In this document: piece after piece, positions 41,650-53,580 of the stretch
How positions within the stretch are numbered: the first letter of the stretch is position 1
Layout: every line of letters begins with the position of its first letter
Assembly (NCBI GenBank): GCA_021292165.1
Contig: CM037880.1
Coordinates: forward strand, 28,852,232 to 28,916,231
Direction of reading: 5' to 3'
DNA: 64,000 nucleotides
Origin: Shinisaurus crocodilurus
Taxonomy: Eukaryota > Chordata > Lepidosauria > Squamata > Shinisauridae
Program-made: the position numbers and the translations under genes
The notes under the pieces: generated by a model
The model's database searches: none
What the model saw: only the letters and a program-made list of their open reading frames with translations
What the model was told of the DNA's origin: nothing

Positions 41650-43070
41650 TTCCCCACTCTAAAAAAAGCCCTGGAAAGTGCTCTTTAAAAACAGAAGCAG
41701 AATTGGAGGGTTATGTCGTCTAAAGAACTTGTAAAAAACCATGAGTGAGGACAAGTGCAGCACAAATGCCTCATGTAGAAAAGCTCATAATTGAGTCAGC
41801 CTAATTTGAAAGAAATTCACCCCCCTCCATTCTGCCCCCCCTCCCAGATGTTGAGCACTAGTCGAGACTCACAGTAGGTCTTGAACTTGTGACAGGAGGG
41901 ATTGCAGAAGAGATTCAACCTACAGACCAGGAGTGTGCAACTTCTGTGAGTCCGTGGGCTAATTTTGTTCCCCCCAGAACCCACTGAGGGCTTCACTGCT
42001 ACTCCCACCAAATTCACCACTGCAGGAAAAACAGTTGGCAGTTTGCTGCCGAAATGCAGCAGCAAGGTGTCATCAAAAAAGGGGCCTATTTAGCTTGTTT
42101 TAAAGCTAAATCGGGTCTTTTTGCCATTGTCGTGTCATTGAATTTCAGCAACAAGTCACCATTCTTTGGGCCGCTACCATGGCAAATTCACCAACAGTTG
42201 TGGTGGTGACGGCGGGAGGGGGGGGCTGCATGCAGCCCGTGCGCTCCCTGTTGCCACATTTGCTGTAGACCATCGCCCAGTTCTCGCCAAAGGGAGGAAT
42301 GTCAGGAAAGACATCCAACACCTGAAATGAAACCTCTTTACGCTGACGGGCTAAGGTCAGTCAGGTGGTACTCCCCGACACTGTCCCCTGTAGACTAATG
42401 GGTCAGGCTTGCTTATTTCTCCAGCTCCTCAGTGCCGATTACAATCTATATTCACATCACCATCAATTCTACAGCAGTTAAGTCTGACGGTGGACCATGC
42501 AGGGCATGTGTGGGCAGGCCGGGATGTCAGCAGACTCTTCTGCACTGGAAGAACGCTGGCCCTCTTTCCAGTGGCAGGGGCCTCCGGGCCGCTTCCCTCC
42601 CCCCGCTACACCCAAATGCACATCATGTGCAGTTGCTGAATAATGCCTTCATATTCACATGTTGTCTGCAAGTATTTGTATCAGGTCCTCCTGAGAAGTA
42701 GCTGCCTCAGGTTCCAGGAGGGGAATGCCTAAAGGGTCAACAGCACAACCTCAAATTTGTAGAATGTGCGCTGCTGTCTCCATGACAACAGGAATGCAGG
42801 CTGTCACTATGCTCTGTCAGTGGACGTTTGCCCTAGCAAAGGAGAGGGTCAGATCACATCAGACCAGAGCCTTCATGCCAGCATATGTGGGTCAAGCTTT
42901 AGAATGCCGATACAGTGATTTTAGAATAAAAAATGGGAACTGAAAGCAAGAATTCTGGGAACAAATTGTATAACCACTAAAGGCTGGTTCACACACACGG
43001 GTCCTGGCATGGAGACTGCATGTGCAGGAGGGCCAGGGAGAGCCTGAGGTGCAATCACCCTCTCCCACAT
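41650..43070. other. Intronic sequence, possible hAT-like remnant
   Basis: 41930-42270 starts ACCAGGAGTGTGCAACTTCT and ends CTGTTGCCACATTTGCTG, which may be eroded hAT ends. The rest is unclassified. Confidence 0.35.
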
Positions 43071-43448
43071 TAGGGTGGCCATCTGTCCTCTTTTACAGAG
43101 GACAGTCCTCTATTTGAAGGTTTGCCACATGACTATCCTCTATTTTGAACGTGTTCTCCATGTGAAGAGCTGTCCAGTTTAAAGATAAAGACCCATCAGA
43201 AGGAAGAGCTGGGCCTTGAAGTTGCCCATCAACAGCACCTGGACAGCAGACTGAGCAAGGCATACGTCACCTGGTCACAGCCTTCCACACTATGGCAACG
43301 GGCACCAGATTGCTAATTAAATGGAAATAATTATTTCTACATTTGCATCTATACATATAAATCAGCATTTGCGAATTTTATGTAAATTGGTGCCCTCTTT
43401 TTGCAAGAAGCCTGTCCTCAGTTCTGGCGATTCACAAGTGGCCACCCT
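43071..43448 (+). mobile_element. MITE family G, copy 1
   Basis: TAGGGTGGCCATCTGTCCTC at the start and CACAAGTGGCCACCCT at the end form inverted termini. Internal GAGGACAGTCCTCTATTTGA is shared with 44461 and 47196. Confidence 0.75.
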
Positions 43449-43542
43449 GTGTCAGCCACTGTTCCATGTGGCAGCTGCTTTCATTCAACAGTACTGTGAG
43501 TTGCCACTTGGATGGAGGATTTCCCCCAGAATGCCCCTTTAC

Positions 43543-43560
43543 ACACACACACACACACAC
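43543..43560 (+). repeat. (CA)n microsatellite
   Basis: About nine CA units. Confidence 0.9.
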
Positions 43561-43786
43561 AGAGAACAGTTTGCAGTGTCATGGAGAAGATCTACAGAGC
43601 AAACTGCTACTGACAAATGACAAATGTTACATAGAGAGAGAGATTTAAGGTGGCCTTCGTATGGCAGCTATTTTCTATGCTTGGCCTCAACATGCCATTT
43701 CTTACAGAATTTGAAGCCCAGGATAAGATCTTCTTCATCCCTCCTCTTCCTGTTGTTCTTCCTTTTAAGGACTGGAGGAGGAAGAT

Positions 43787-43812
43787 GTGTGTGTGTGTGT
43801 GTGTGTGTGTGT
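43787..43812 (+). repeat. (GT)n microsatellite
   Basis: About twelve GT units. Confidence 0.9.
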
Positions 43813-44460
43813 TTAAAAGTATTATCTGTTTTCTCTTTGTAATAACACTCCATGAGGCTTTCTAGTTAAAATAAGAAAAAAAAATAGTAAGGAAGGGAAT
43901 TTGCTGTCTACACTGGGCCCAGGGACTAATGAAGATATTAGTGAAGAAGGAAGAGTTAAGGCAGGCCAGCATTGTGAAGTACTCAGTGTTGAACCTCATT
44001 TATATGGACATTACATTACTCCCTGACTGGTGGCCCATTCCTCTCAGGGCCTGAAGCGCTTATAACCCTTCAGAATGGCACCCTTTCCTTCTGCTCTCTG
44101 TTTGTCAACCCGGAGGACACAGAGGGAGAAGACCTTATTTCAGTATTAGTGCATTCAGAAACTAGTTAATGGGAATTAATTAAATTTAGGATATTGCAGG
44201 GCAAGATAGACAGAGCTTGAGGGCTCCTGATAAAGTAATTAAAATAGTGGGCAATGCTCCACTGGTTGGCATGTATTATTAGAACCGTGAGATTGAATTA
44301 CAGCCACCACAGCAGCAATCAACTCATGCATTATTTATACTGCCGTATCAAAATATATGTTTAAAGAAAGAAAGAAAGAAAAATAAAACAAGATTAACTC
44401 TGTAAATGGTATATTTCTGAGTGCTAGGCTTTGAAGCTCTTTTTACATTGAGGAAATAGA

Positions 44461-44682
44461 GTGGCCTTCTCCAATCTGGTGACCTGTGAGTGTTCCTCAG
44501 TCTGCTGTCCAGGTGATGTTGATGGGCAAGTTCAAGGCCCAGCTTTCCCTTCTGATGGTTCTTCATCTTTAAACCGGATTTGGACTGGACAGGAGGATAG
44601 CTTCAAAGTAGAGGACAATCTTCTGTCAGCCCTTCAAATAGAAGACTGTCCTTTGTAAAAGAGGGCACATGGCCACCCTAAG
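44461..44682 (-). mobile_element. MITE family G, partial copy 2
   Basis: Reverse orientation: CAAATAGAAGACTGTCCTTT and GGCACATGGCCACCCTA at the right end. The left terminus is truncated. Confidence 0.7.
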
Positions 44683-45883
44683 CTGGCTACTGCTTTATTT
44701 TGATCACCCCTGAGGAGGAGATGAAAGCAGTAAGGTTGCTTTTTTCTGAAATGCCATAAGGAGGAATATCACTTTAACCTATGCACTTTATCACATAGAA
44801 TGAAGATCCCCAGCCGTCATCATAGGGAAGATTCTAAAGGCATCTGAACTGAAGTGATGGCAAGGTCCTAGATTCTCATTCAATGCAGGGTAGATACAGA
44901 CAACCATTTTATCACATGTTCTGCAACACATCTTCTACTAATGTATGGTAAAAAAATAATAATTAAAAATCATCTTACTACTTGTGAGGATAATACAGAT
45001 GGCCAAGCTACCCTGAAGTGAGAATGCTCACATGGACATTTTATGGTTATCTGCAGCAGATCTCTCTTTTGTGATCCCAAGAACATAGGCAAGGTCACTT
45101 GCAGCTAAATGATGGGAGCAGCTAAACTGTGCTGTGTGCAAACCAGAAATTCTGGCTTGTTGGGGTCAGGTCAGTGCTGCAGTGGAGCCAGGGCTCACAG
45201 GGATGCCGTGACAGCAATTTTCTATTAGCAGGGATTAGCAGGGTGACGTCATCTGCCATAGCATGGCTGGCTGGCTAAAACCCTGAAGAGGAGCACACCA
45301 CACTGCAACATTTCATTGCAGGTCCCACGGGTATTCAATAATAAATCATGAGTGGCATGCACTGTGAAGACGGGGAGGTTTTGGGGAGAAAGGGTAGCAG
45401 AAGAAGAGAGGTGTGGAGGGTTGCTGTGGAAGAAGAAATGACTGGTGGAGGTTGTATCTTGAGCTTCTCACATAAGGAAGATGGTGATATGCGGCTCACA
45501 GTCTCAGGAACCTTGGCTGGCCATGACCAAATGTAGAGTGTTGCTATTAAGAGCATGAGAAATATGTCAGGCAGAGGGGCAGACAGAGATAGCATGGGCA
45601 ACTGACACTGAGGTGACGGCATCAGTTGACAACATGGGTTACAACACTAAACAACAGGTTTTGAACTGCTCAGGCGTTCTTTGTTATCAAGTTAAACTTG
45701 CCTGGGTAAGAAGAACTGTGGAAAACATTCAGAGGATGGCTTTGAAGTGGCCAGTACTTTTCCATGAAAAGTGAAGTTTAAAACCCAGGGAATCAGAGAG
45801 ACCATACATATGTATGGAAGAAATCGAAGGGTGGTTCTTTCTATCTTATGACAGCAGGATTGAGTTCTTTTTTCCCTACCTTC

Positions 45884-46022
45884 ATTTCATAGGATCATAG
45901 GGTTGGAAGGGGCCTACAAGACCATCGAGTCCAACCCACTGCTCAATGTAGGAAACTAGAGGAGGGGTCTCCCATCCAAGTAATAACCAGGCCTGACCCC
46001 GCTTAGCTTTCCACGCTCAGAC
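45884..46022 (-). mobile_element. 5S-rRNA-like head joined to a CR1 tail
   Basis: On the minus strand, AAGCTAAGCGGGGTCAGGCC and TTACTTGGATGGGAGACC (46014-45966) match the 5S rRNA internal promoter region. They are followed directly by TTGGACTCGATGGTCTTGTA and GGCCCCTTCCAACCCTATGA, a CR1 3' end. It is either a 5S/CR1 chimeric SINE or two adjacent insertions. Confidence 0.7.
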
Positions 46023-46816
46023 AAGCTGAGCCAGCGTGAGCCACATTTCATGGGGTTGGCTCCAGGATCTGCTTCCACTCAATTTTGAGGATCCCACCCA
46101 CACCACAGCTCACCCCACTCAGCAGGGTCTCCTGACTCTCTCTGTAGCATTTTCAGGGGACTGGAGGGGCTGCTGTGAGAAAAAAGGGGCAGGGCAGTCC
46201 ACCTCCGCCAACACAATTTGTGCTCCGTGCACAGCATCATGTTTGCAAAGAGTGAAACCATGCTTCTCAGAACTGTCACATGGAATGCTGCCATGACAAC
46301 GGACCCAGGGTGGATATAGCATCAGAAACCGTGTTAAACCACGTGGTCCACTTTTAGAGATGAGGTGCTGCCCGTGCGGCACTCAACCCATGTAGACGTG
46401 GGTTTTGGTGGCTACTGAACTGCTAACTGCACATTGATGAATTCATAATAAAAGCAACTCAAACCATGAGATTTGAGATTTGAGAGTTAACAGTAAAACA
46501 GGCCTTGCCCTGGCACTTATAGTCAAATCAATTGGTCTCAAGCTTTGATCTCTGAAAAAAGATGAGCGAGCCCAGTACACAATTACATTCTGAGCTCAGT
46601 AACATTAAAATAAGGACCACTGGTCAAAACATAGGAGCAAACCTTATTCAGCACAGCAGTCATGAACAAATACCTTACATAGCATGAGAGCCATGGTGGG
46701 GTGGCTGGGAAGGATTTCATGACTCAAGGAGCAGGCAAAATTCTTCACTCTGAGAGCTAAACCACATATGACATCGGAGATTACATTTCCAAATATATAA
46801 CAGGGATTTCCCAATA

Positions 46817-47069
46817 CAGTCATGCCTTGGATTGAAAGCATAATTCGTTCCGGAAACGTGCTTGTAATCCAAAACACTCTTATATCAAAACGAAATCCCC
46901 CAGAAAAAAAATTGTACAGAGATTTTTAATTTAAGCCGTGCTACAGTACTTGTATTGCAAGACGTCGCTTGTATATCAAGTAAATAAACAAAATAAATAA
47001 ATATTTAAAAATTTGCTCATCTTGCAAAACGCTCTCAAACCAAGTTACTTGCAATCCAAGGTATTACTG
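46817..47069. mobile_element. Tigger/mariner-like MITE
   Basis: 253 bp with inverted termini CAGTCATGCCTTGGATTG and CAATCCAAGGTATTACTG, flanked by TA on both sides (46815-46816, 47070-47071). The interior has CGTTCCGGAAACGTGCTTGT, common in such elements. Confidence 0.82.
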
Positions 47070-47195
47070 TATATCATTTACTTTAAAGCAAGTTGTGTGT
47101 GTGTGTGATCCTCTATTTTTTTACTGGAACAGCAGTGTGCATTTCCCCCATGCCACCTTCCTTAACTAACCTTCCCCCATCCAAAATCTGCAATT

Positions 47196-47560
47196 AGGGT
47201 GGCCAAGTGTCCTCTTTTACAGAGGGTAGTCCTCTATTTGAAGGGCTGCGAGAGGACTGTCCTCTATTTGAAGGGCTGTCCGGTCCAATTCCAATTTATA
47301 GATGAAGAACCATAAGAACTGTCACCCATCCACGGTTAGCGGCACCAGGACAGCTGACTGAAGAGGCAGGCACACAGGTCACCTGGTCACAGTCTTCCAC
47401 ACTAGGGTGAGGTGCCCTGTATTTCTGTTTAAATTATCATAATTATTTCTGAATTTGCATTTATAATATGAATCAGCACATGCACATTTTGTGCAAACGG
47501 TGTCCTCTTTTTTGATGATGCATCTCTTCTTTTTTGCCAATTCATAAGTGGCCACCCTAG
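47196..47560 (+). mobile_element. MITE family G, complete copy 3
   Basis: 365 bp, AGGGTGGCCAAGTGTCCTCT to CATAAGTGGCCACCCTAG, with a perfect 8-bp duplication CTGCAATT at 47188-47195 and 47561-47568. This places the family in the hAT superfamily. Confidence 0.85.
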
Positions 47561-47727
47561 CTGCAATTAGCCCTAAAATGGGGTGGGGTGGGACAGAGAT
47601 GATACAGGTATCTCTATATTGTACCTATATATTATTCTCCTTCAGGAAAAATAACAACTGATTTGGGGAAGATGTTAGATTGGTGGGGAGCAGCATAGGG
47701 GAAAAGGATGGACCACCCCCTCCCCCA

Positions 47728-47894
47728 GCACCACTGCGCCAATCAAAATCAGTGCCCACACAAAATCACTGCTTTCAGTCCCAGGTCTCTTGCACCACAT
47801 TTGGTTTGGTCCTCACAGATACTGAAGCTAGGGACTAATTGGCAAAACAACAATTCAGCCAGTGAAAGGCAACATCGACCGTAAAGGTGCCAGC
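47728..47894 (+). repeat. 167-bp direct duplication, copy 1
   Basis: Nearly identical to 48378-48544 with two visible mismatches. It begins GCACCACTGCGCCAATCAAA and ends GTGCCAGC. Confidence 0.93.
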
Positions 47895-47972
47895 CAATTC
47901 AAAACATTTTGCCATCATAATGAGTCAAGAAAATAAAGTTATCAACAAAAAATAGAATTAATGCCAAATTAA

Positions 47973-47996
47973 AACACACACACACACACACACACT
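47973..47996 (+). repeat. (AC)n microsatellite
   Basis: About twelve AC units. Confidence 0.9.
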
Positions 47997-48377
47997 CACG
48001 ACTACCGTCGAGATTTAGAAAACTGTGTCTTAATTCCCAAGTGTGGCTGCCAGCCTTGACAAACCATTTCCAGAACAAAGAATATAACAAATACTCTTGA
48101 AGTACAAAATGTATGTATACATGCGTGGGTAAAAACGGAAGCCTCCAACCAGCTACGAGCAGGGATTGTGTGATCTTTAGGAGTACAGAGAGTGCATGAA
48201 CTTGCTTACATGAGAGCGTTTCAAGATAATAGATCCTAAACACACTTCATCTCAGCCTTGTTTACATGACCCAGAGGCCAGTGTGACTCCCCTGTGAGTC
48301 AAAAGCCAGAAGATGAATTCTGAGAGAATCAAGGGCTCTTGAGTCAACTTATTGTTCATCTTCAGATAAACAAACCT

Positions 48378-48544
48378 GCACCACTGCGCCAATCAAAATC
48401 AGTGCCCACACAAAATCACTGCTTTCAGTCCCAGGTCTCTTGCACCACATTTGGTTTGGTCCTCACAGATACTGAAGCTAGGGACTAATTGGCAAAACAA
48501 CAATTCAGCCAGTGAAAGTCAACATCGACCGTAAAAGTGCCAGC
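48378..48544 (+). repeat. 167-bp direct duplication, copy 2
   Basis: Second copy, 650 bp downstream. It is flanked by CAGATAAACAAACCT and AAGTTTGTTATTTCTG, an imperfect inverted pair. Confidence 0.93.
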
Positions 48545-51054
48545 AAGTTTGTTATTTCTGGGTTGGGGGGGTGCATGGAGTTCACATTGCCATAGATTCA
48601 ATGTGGCCCTTGGAGGGCTGCCCCCCCTCACGGGCCCCTCCCCCTCATCAAGCCCCTCCCACTGGGCTAGGGAGGACGAGGCAGGGGAGAGGAATCACCT
48701 ATATTATCTCTGATCAGAGATAACAAGAGGTATCCCCTGTGTGCTGCTCGCTCTCTCAATGGGAGGGTGAGCACTGCAAAGGGGAATACCTACCTGTGTT
48801 ATCGCCCATCAGAAATAACAGATAACATGGGGCTTCCCCTGGACTCAACCCATGCCACTCGTGACCCCACTGGGACATGAGCAGCATGGGAAGGAGGCAT
48901 CCGATTCGACCAGGCAAGCATGGGCCAAGTCCCGTTCTCTTTGAAGAAAGAGGCATGGAGCTTCATGCCTCTCTCTGCACAGGGGGGGGGGGGAAGTGGG
49001 TGGTGTGGAGCCAGATGACATCACAAGAGCAGGAGAGGCTTCTGGGAGGGCCCCCGCCCCCTTGACATCATCCAGCTGGCTGGACCAAAAGAGGTTGCCC
49101 ACCCCTGCCATAGAGACACACTAGGTAGGATGCACATTACAAGAGACAAGGGGCATTTCCCACCCGTACAACTTATCGCCACATCCTAACAACATCATGT
49201 TGAGCCTTTCCTTGCTCCCACCATCAGCAGGCAAGGGACATCATTCCAAGTAGGCCTCCGCAAAACCATGCTGTAAAGCACCAATTCTTGCATGTGTAAA
49301 TAGGCCCTAATCTAGATTTCAGTCAATATGTATTTAGTTTTCTCTATTACTTAAAAAGAAAAGGAGTTTTCCTGGCCTGAACAAGATGGCTGGTTCTTCT
49401 TCAGATCAACATGATAAACTTTCTGAACTGCCCTGACCAAAGCTAGGATTCTTCATGGCCTTCATACATTCCCACATATCGGCTCTTGCACAGAACAGCT
49501 CCAGAGCATTCTAGAACTCCAGCTAAGGACCTGGCACATGAACCCAGCAGGAAATTTGTAAACATCTGTGCATGTCCTGAGTGGAGGTGGGACCCTTACT
49601 ACTCAGCCCTCTTCTGAGTACCAGGAAAGCAGAGAAGATGCAACTCCCACCTTTCAGCAGATGAGAAAAGTAGTATTTTTGTTCCGCTGCCCTCATTTCT
49701 TTCTCTTGTCTCTATATGTATACTTGTCTATGCACCAGTGTGGGACTTGCAAGTTGCAACAACATTTTGCAATATGGAGTTTTCCTGTTCCTGGTAGCCA
49801 GCCAGCTGGGCAAGCAGGCCCTCTTCCAGGCTACTCCATTCCACTCCCCTGGTTTTCCATTCCCGCCCCTGTGAACGCTGGCTTCCCTACACCACACTAA
49901 TAAGACCCATGTTCTCCATTGCATATGGCGGCCACCTTGAAGATATTAGAAGAAAAAGGAGCATATATGGCAAAAATCTGAAATAGGTCTGATGCTGAAC
50001 ACTGGAATTAAAGGAGGATCCAGGATTTAAAAAGACTGAAGACTATTGCACCACACCACACCAGTATTTACATGTTTAGCATTAGTAACGTTTCTTCCAT
50101 AGAGAATAAAGCTGTTTTTCTAAGTGTGCTATTATTACTAAACACTTTAAAAACAACAATGACAACCCAGACACTGGTGAGTGAACATTTTCGGTGGTTA
50201 GTTTGGGTTTTTTTTAAAGCTGTAACACTTACAACCACCTACGGGCTGCAAATTTGCATCCGTTCCTTGTTGAGGAACAAGTTTCCATGTTTAAATTTAC
50301 AAGTGACTTGAAAACAACACATCATAAAGCTTGCCAAGTCCTCTTGGGAATGCCTGTGGGGAGAGGAAGGGGTGTTGGTGGAGATGACTGTGCTCCCCTA
50401 AGAAAACCTTAAGAGAGAACAATGGTATTCCTAAATGCCGAATCTCAGCGCAGCAGGAGAGAAATCCATCTGGACAGCACATGTGGGTGCAGCAGGAACC
50501 TCTCCCGACTGGAAATGTTGAAACAGATGTTCTACATGCACTTGTGGCTAAGTAAATGTGCAACTGCTAATCCTGCTCTGATTATTGACTGGAAAACCTC
50601 AAAGGTCCTGAAGTGCTCAGCTTCGGCCTCTCTGACATTCATGTGCCTGCACGAGTCTATGTGCAGAGGAAACAAGACATGCCTTCTGTTTTGCTCATCT
50701 TTCTACGCCTTATGGCAAATTCGTATGTTCCCACAGCAGCATGGGAGCTGCTTCCTTCCATGCAATTGCAGGAATATTTGGATAAAGGAGCCACATGTAC
50801 AATTGAAGGCAGGGGAGAGGAGATGATGCGGATCCTTCCTATCCAGATTAGAGATGGACGAATCAGTCTATTTCTGGCCTGTGTCACTTCTGCATGTGCT
50901 CACTCATAAATCCGTTCTGCCACATTTCCGCATCCAGCCCTGCTAGCATCCCTAACCCAGATGTTGTTCCATCAATGTGTTTCCTTAGTCAAATCTGTAG
51001 AAAGTGTGGAGAAGCAGAGCTCAGCTAAGCATTCAGAGAAACATTAGTACAAGG
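48545..51054. other. Intronic sequence, GC-rich first part
   Basis: 48590-49110 is GC-rich and ends GAGGTTGCCCACCCCTG, resembling a hAT right end, but no left end was found. 49120-51050 shows nothing recognised. Confidence 0.4.
50838..50930 (-). repeat. Dispersed repeat family H, fragment
   Basis: CCAGATTAGAGATGGACGAA and TCAGTCTATTTCTGG are the inverted form of the right end of copy 1. Confidence 0.5.
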
Positions 51055-51250
51055 GGCTATAGCTCAGTGGAAGAGCTTATGCGTTGCATGCAAAAGGTCC
51101 CCACTCCCCAGATCGATCCCTGGCATCTCCAGGTAGGGCTAGGAAAGAATCTTGCCTGAAACTCCGGAGAGCCACTGCCAGCCAGTGTCAACAGTATTGT
51201 GATAGATGGACCCATGGTCTGACTTGGTATAAGGCAGCTTCTTATGTTCC
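51055..51250 (+). mobile_element. tRNA-Ala-type SINE
   Basis: GGGGCTATAGCTCAGTGGAA, GTTGCATGCAAAAGGTCCCC, GATCGATCCCTGGCATCTCC and 3' GACTTGGTATAAGGCAGCTT. A CR1 3' fragment follows at once. Confidence 0.85.
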
Positions 51251-51440
51251 TGCAAGCTGTTTGACAGTGGAACAGGCTGCCTTGTTGGGCCCTACTTTGC
51301 TGGAGGTACTTAATAAAAGGCTGGACAGCCATCTTTCAGGGATGCTGTAGCTGAATCTTGCATCGAGCCTGCATTGGGCAGGGGGTTGGATTAGATGACT
51401 TCCAAGATGCCTTCTGACTCTGTAATGATCTATGATACTG
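51251..51440 (+). mobile_element. CR1 3'-end fragment
   Basis: GGCTGGACAGCCATCTTTCA, GGGATGCTGTAG and GGGCAGGGGGTTGGATTAGA match the end of the full-length CR1 at 23260-23350, with a decayed octamer end. Confidence 0.82.
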
Positions 51441-51474
51441 GAGTGCATAAGAAGCTGGTTCCTAGACTCTAGAG

Positions 51475-51610
51475 CAGGGCTCTCCAACCTTGGGTCCCCA
51501 GATGTTGCTGGCCTACAGCTCCCAGCATACCCAGCCAGCATGGCTAATGGCAAGGGATTCTGGGAGCTGTAGTCCAGCAACATCTGGGGACCCAAGGTTG
51601 GAGAGCCCTG
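51475..51610 (+). mobile_element. Palindromic hAT MITE, family A
   Basis: 136 bp with a perfect, itself palindromic 8-bp duplication CTCTAGAG at 51467-51474 and 51611-51618. Confidence 0.93.
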
Positions 51611-51704
51611 CTCTAGAGGCTGTTCATCTTCTTCAAGTGGCCTTAATGCCCAGAAACACTCTCTGCCATGAGTATGACCCATCTTGGGATGAAACCACTT
51701 AAGC

Positions 51705-51836
51705 CAGCCTTCCCCAAACTGGTTGTCCTCCAGATGTGTTCAACTACACCTCCCATCATCCCCAGCCAGCATGGCCAATGCCATACTGGGAGTTGTAGTC
51801 CAACACATCTGGAGAGTGTTGGGGTGGGGAAGGCTC
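51705..51836 (+). mobile_element. Palindromic hAT MITE, family B
   Basis: Starts CAGCCTTCCCCAAACTGGTT and ends GTGGGGAAGGCTC. Left flank ACTTAAGC; ACTTATGG follows a few bases after the right end, so the target duplication is only partial. Confidence 0.8.
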
Positions 51837-52477
51837 CTCTCCACTTATGGAGGGGGCACCTCCCTAAATGTGTACTGCTTTGAGAGTCAAAGTTTCCTCA
51901 AACTGCTCTGCAACACCCATGCCTAATCAATCAGTACCTGGCGATCATCTATTCAGGATACAGCAGTAAACAAGGCTTTCTTCCCCTCTGTATATAGTGG
52001 TGAGTAACTATACTGAGATTCCTTTCTGCAAAACTGAATTTAAATTGCTTTTGGAAAAGTCGGGGCTTCTTTCTGTGCCACAAGAGCTGAGCATTCTGCC
52101 AGTCTCCAGGGCAAGACAATTGGCCCTGAGCGAAATCACGGCATGGTTTACTGCTTCACCTCCCTGGAATTCTCATTCCCAGTTGATCCTGCCCTCGTTG
52201 CCGAGGAGAGGGTCCTGATGTGTTGGCTGAGCCCCAAAATCGACACATGCCTTGTGTCAGTTTGCAAGCTGGCCTTTGTTTTGGTGGGCTCCTTGGTGAG
52301 GACTCGCTCCCTGCTGGTATTTGTCTTTGCTACTTAATTCTCACCTGCAAAAGTATCTGAACACTTTTTAATTCTCCATTTTTAAAAACGCCTTTAAGGG
52401 ATTCACTGCAGGCTTCCCCTTTAGCCGATCTTTTCATTCTTCTCATTTTCACATCTGCTTAATTAGCTTTGTATATC

Positions 52478-52935
52478 ATCATCATCATCATCATCATCAT
52501 CATCGACCTTTTCTCCAAGGATCTCAAGACAGCTAAAATGGCTCTTCCCCATATTTTATTCTCACAACAACCCTGTAAGGTAGGTCAGGCTGAGAGATAG
52601 CGACTGGCCCAAGGTCACCAGTGATGATGATGATGATGATGATTATATTTATACCCCGCCTTTTTTCCTGCAAGGAACCCAAGGCGGCTTACATAATCCT
52701 CTTCCCCCTCTCCATTTTATCCTCACAACAACCTTGTGAGGTAGGTTAGGCTGAGAGTCAGTGACTGGCCCAAAGTCACCCAGTGAGTTTCATGGCGGAG
52801 CGGGGACTAGAACCTGGATCTCCTGAGTCCCAGCCCTACACTCTCACCACTACGCCACACTGGCTCTCTCTTATGGCAGAGATGAACCTGGATTTCCCCA
52901 GTCCAAGTCCATCAACTCTAACCAGGCCTGCCTCA
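52478..52935 (-). mobile_element. tRNA-derived SINE interrupted by a second SINE
   Basis: Body GTAAGGTAGGTCAGGCTGAG (52577 on) and head TCCATCAACTCTAACCAGGC (about 52907) flank an inner copy at 52622-52866. The outer copy ends in an (ATC)n run at 52478-52504. Confidence 0.65.
52622..52866 (-). mobile_element. tRNA-derived SINE, inner copy
   Basis: Minus strand, complete from CCACACTGGCTCTC (head) to ATTATATTTATACCCCGCC (tail), next to a (GAT)n run. Confidence 0.82.
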
Positions 52936-53414
52936 TCCATATTCGAGGGGGCCATGGGCAAAATGTTCTGCAGTGGACCCCGCTTTGGTCAGTGTGGGTC
53001 CTGGCTGCAGTGACAGTGCTCCAAACCCTGCAGGGTACCCGCATCTAGCCCCTCTTGAAATTTCCCACAATGCTAAGTCAGAGAGGCATTGTAGTAAATT
53101 TCAAGGGTGGCTTGATCCTGCCATCAGGTGCTGCTTGCAGTGCCGGACCAGAACAAAAATACAAGTGGCAGCAGAGGGCCCTGGTAGCTGCCTAAGGGTG
53201 CCAGATGCTGGCACCAGCCCTCACCCTAATCACTGCACATCCTAATCTCTTTTGTATATGATGTCATTGTATTATGCAAAAAATAAAATTAAAAAATGGC
53301 CAAGCAACAACTAGGCAGCAGAAGGGGCAGTATTCAGACACTATGCTGATCAAACCCCCTTGGATTAGGGCACAGGGGCATAATTTGTGATGCTGCACCA
53401 GCAAAGGTCGTGTT

Positions 53415-53580
53415 ATTAACTGTTTTAGAGATACTTTTAAAATTGGTTTTTAAAAAAGTTCAGAATGTTTTATTATTTATATTTTTAACTGTATTTTATT
53501 GTTTTTAATTAATGTTGTACACCGCCCAGAGAGCTTCGGCTATTGGGCGGTATAGAAAATGAATGAATGAATAAATAAAA
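53415..53580 (+). mobile_element. L2-like LINE terminal UTR
   Basis: T-rich sequence, TTGTACACCGCCCAGAGAGC, TTCGGCTATTGGGCGGTATA and a (GAAT)/(AAAT) tail. Confidence 0.6.

Noticed and set aside
45966..46022. Functional 5S rRNA gene
   Set aside because: Only part of the 5S sequence is present and it joins a CR1 tail.
50297..50826. Overlapping open frames on both strands
   Set aside because: No similarity to known proteins, no exon borders, and mutual overlap on opposite strands.
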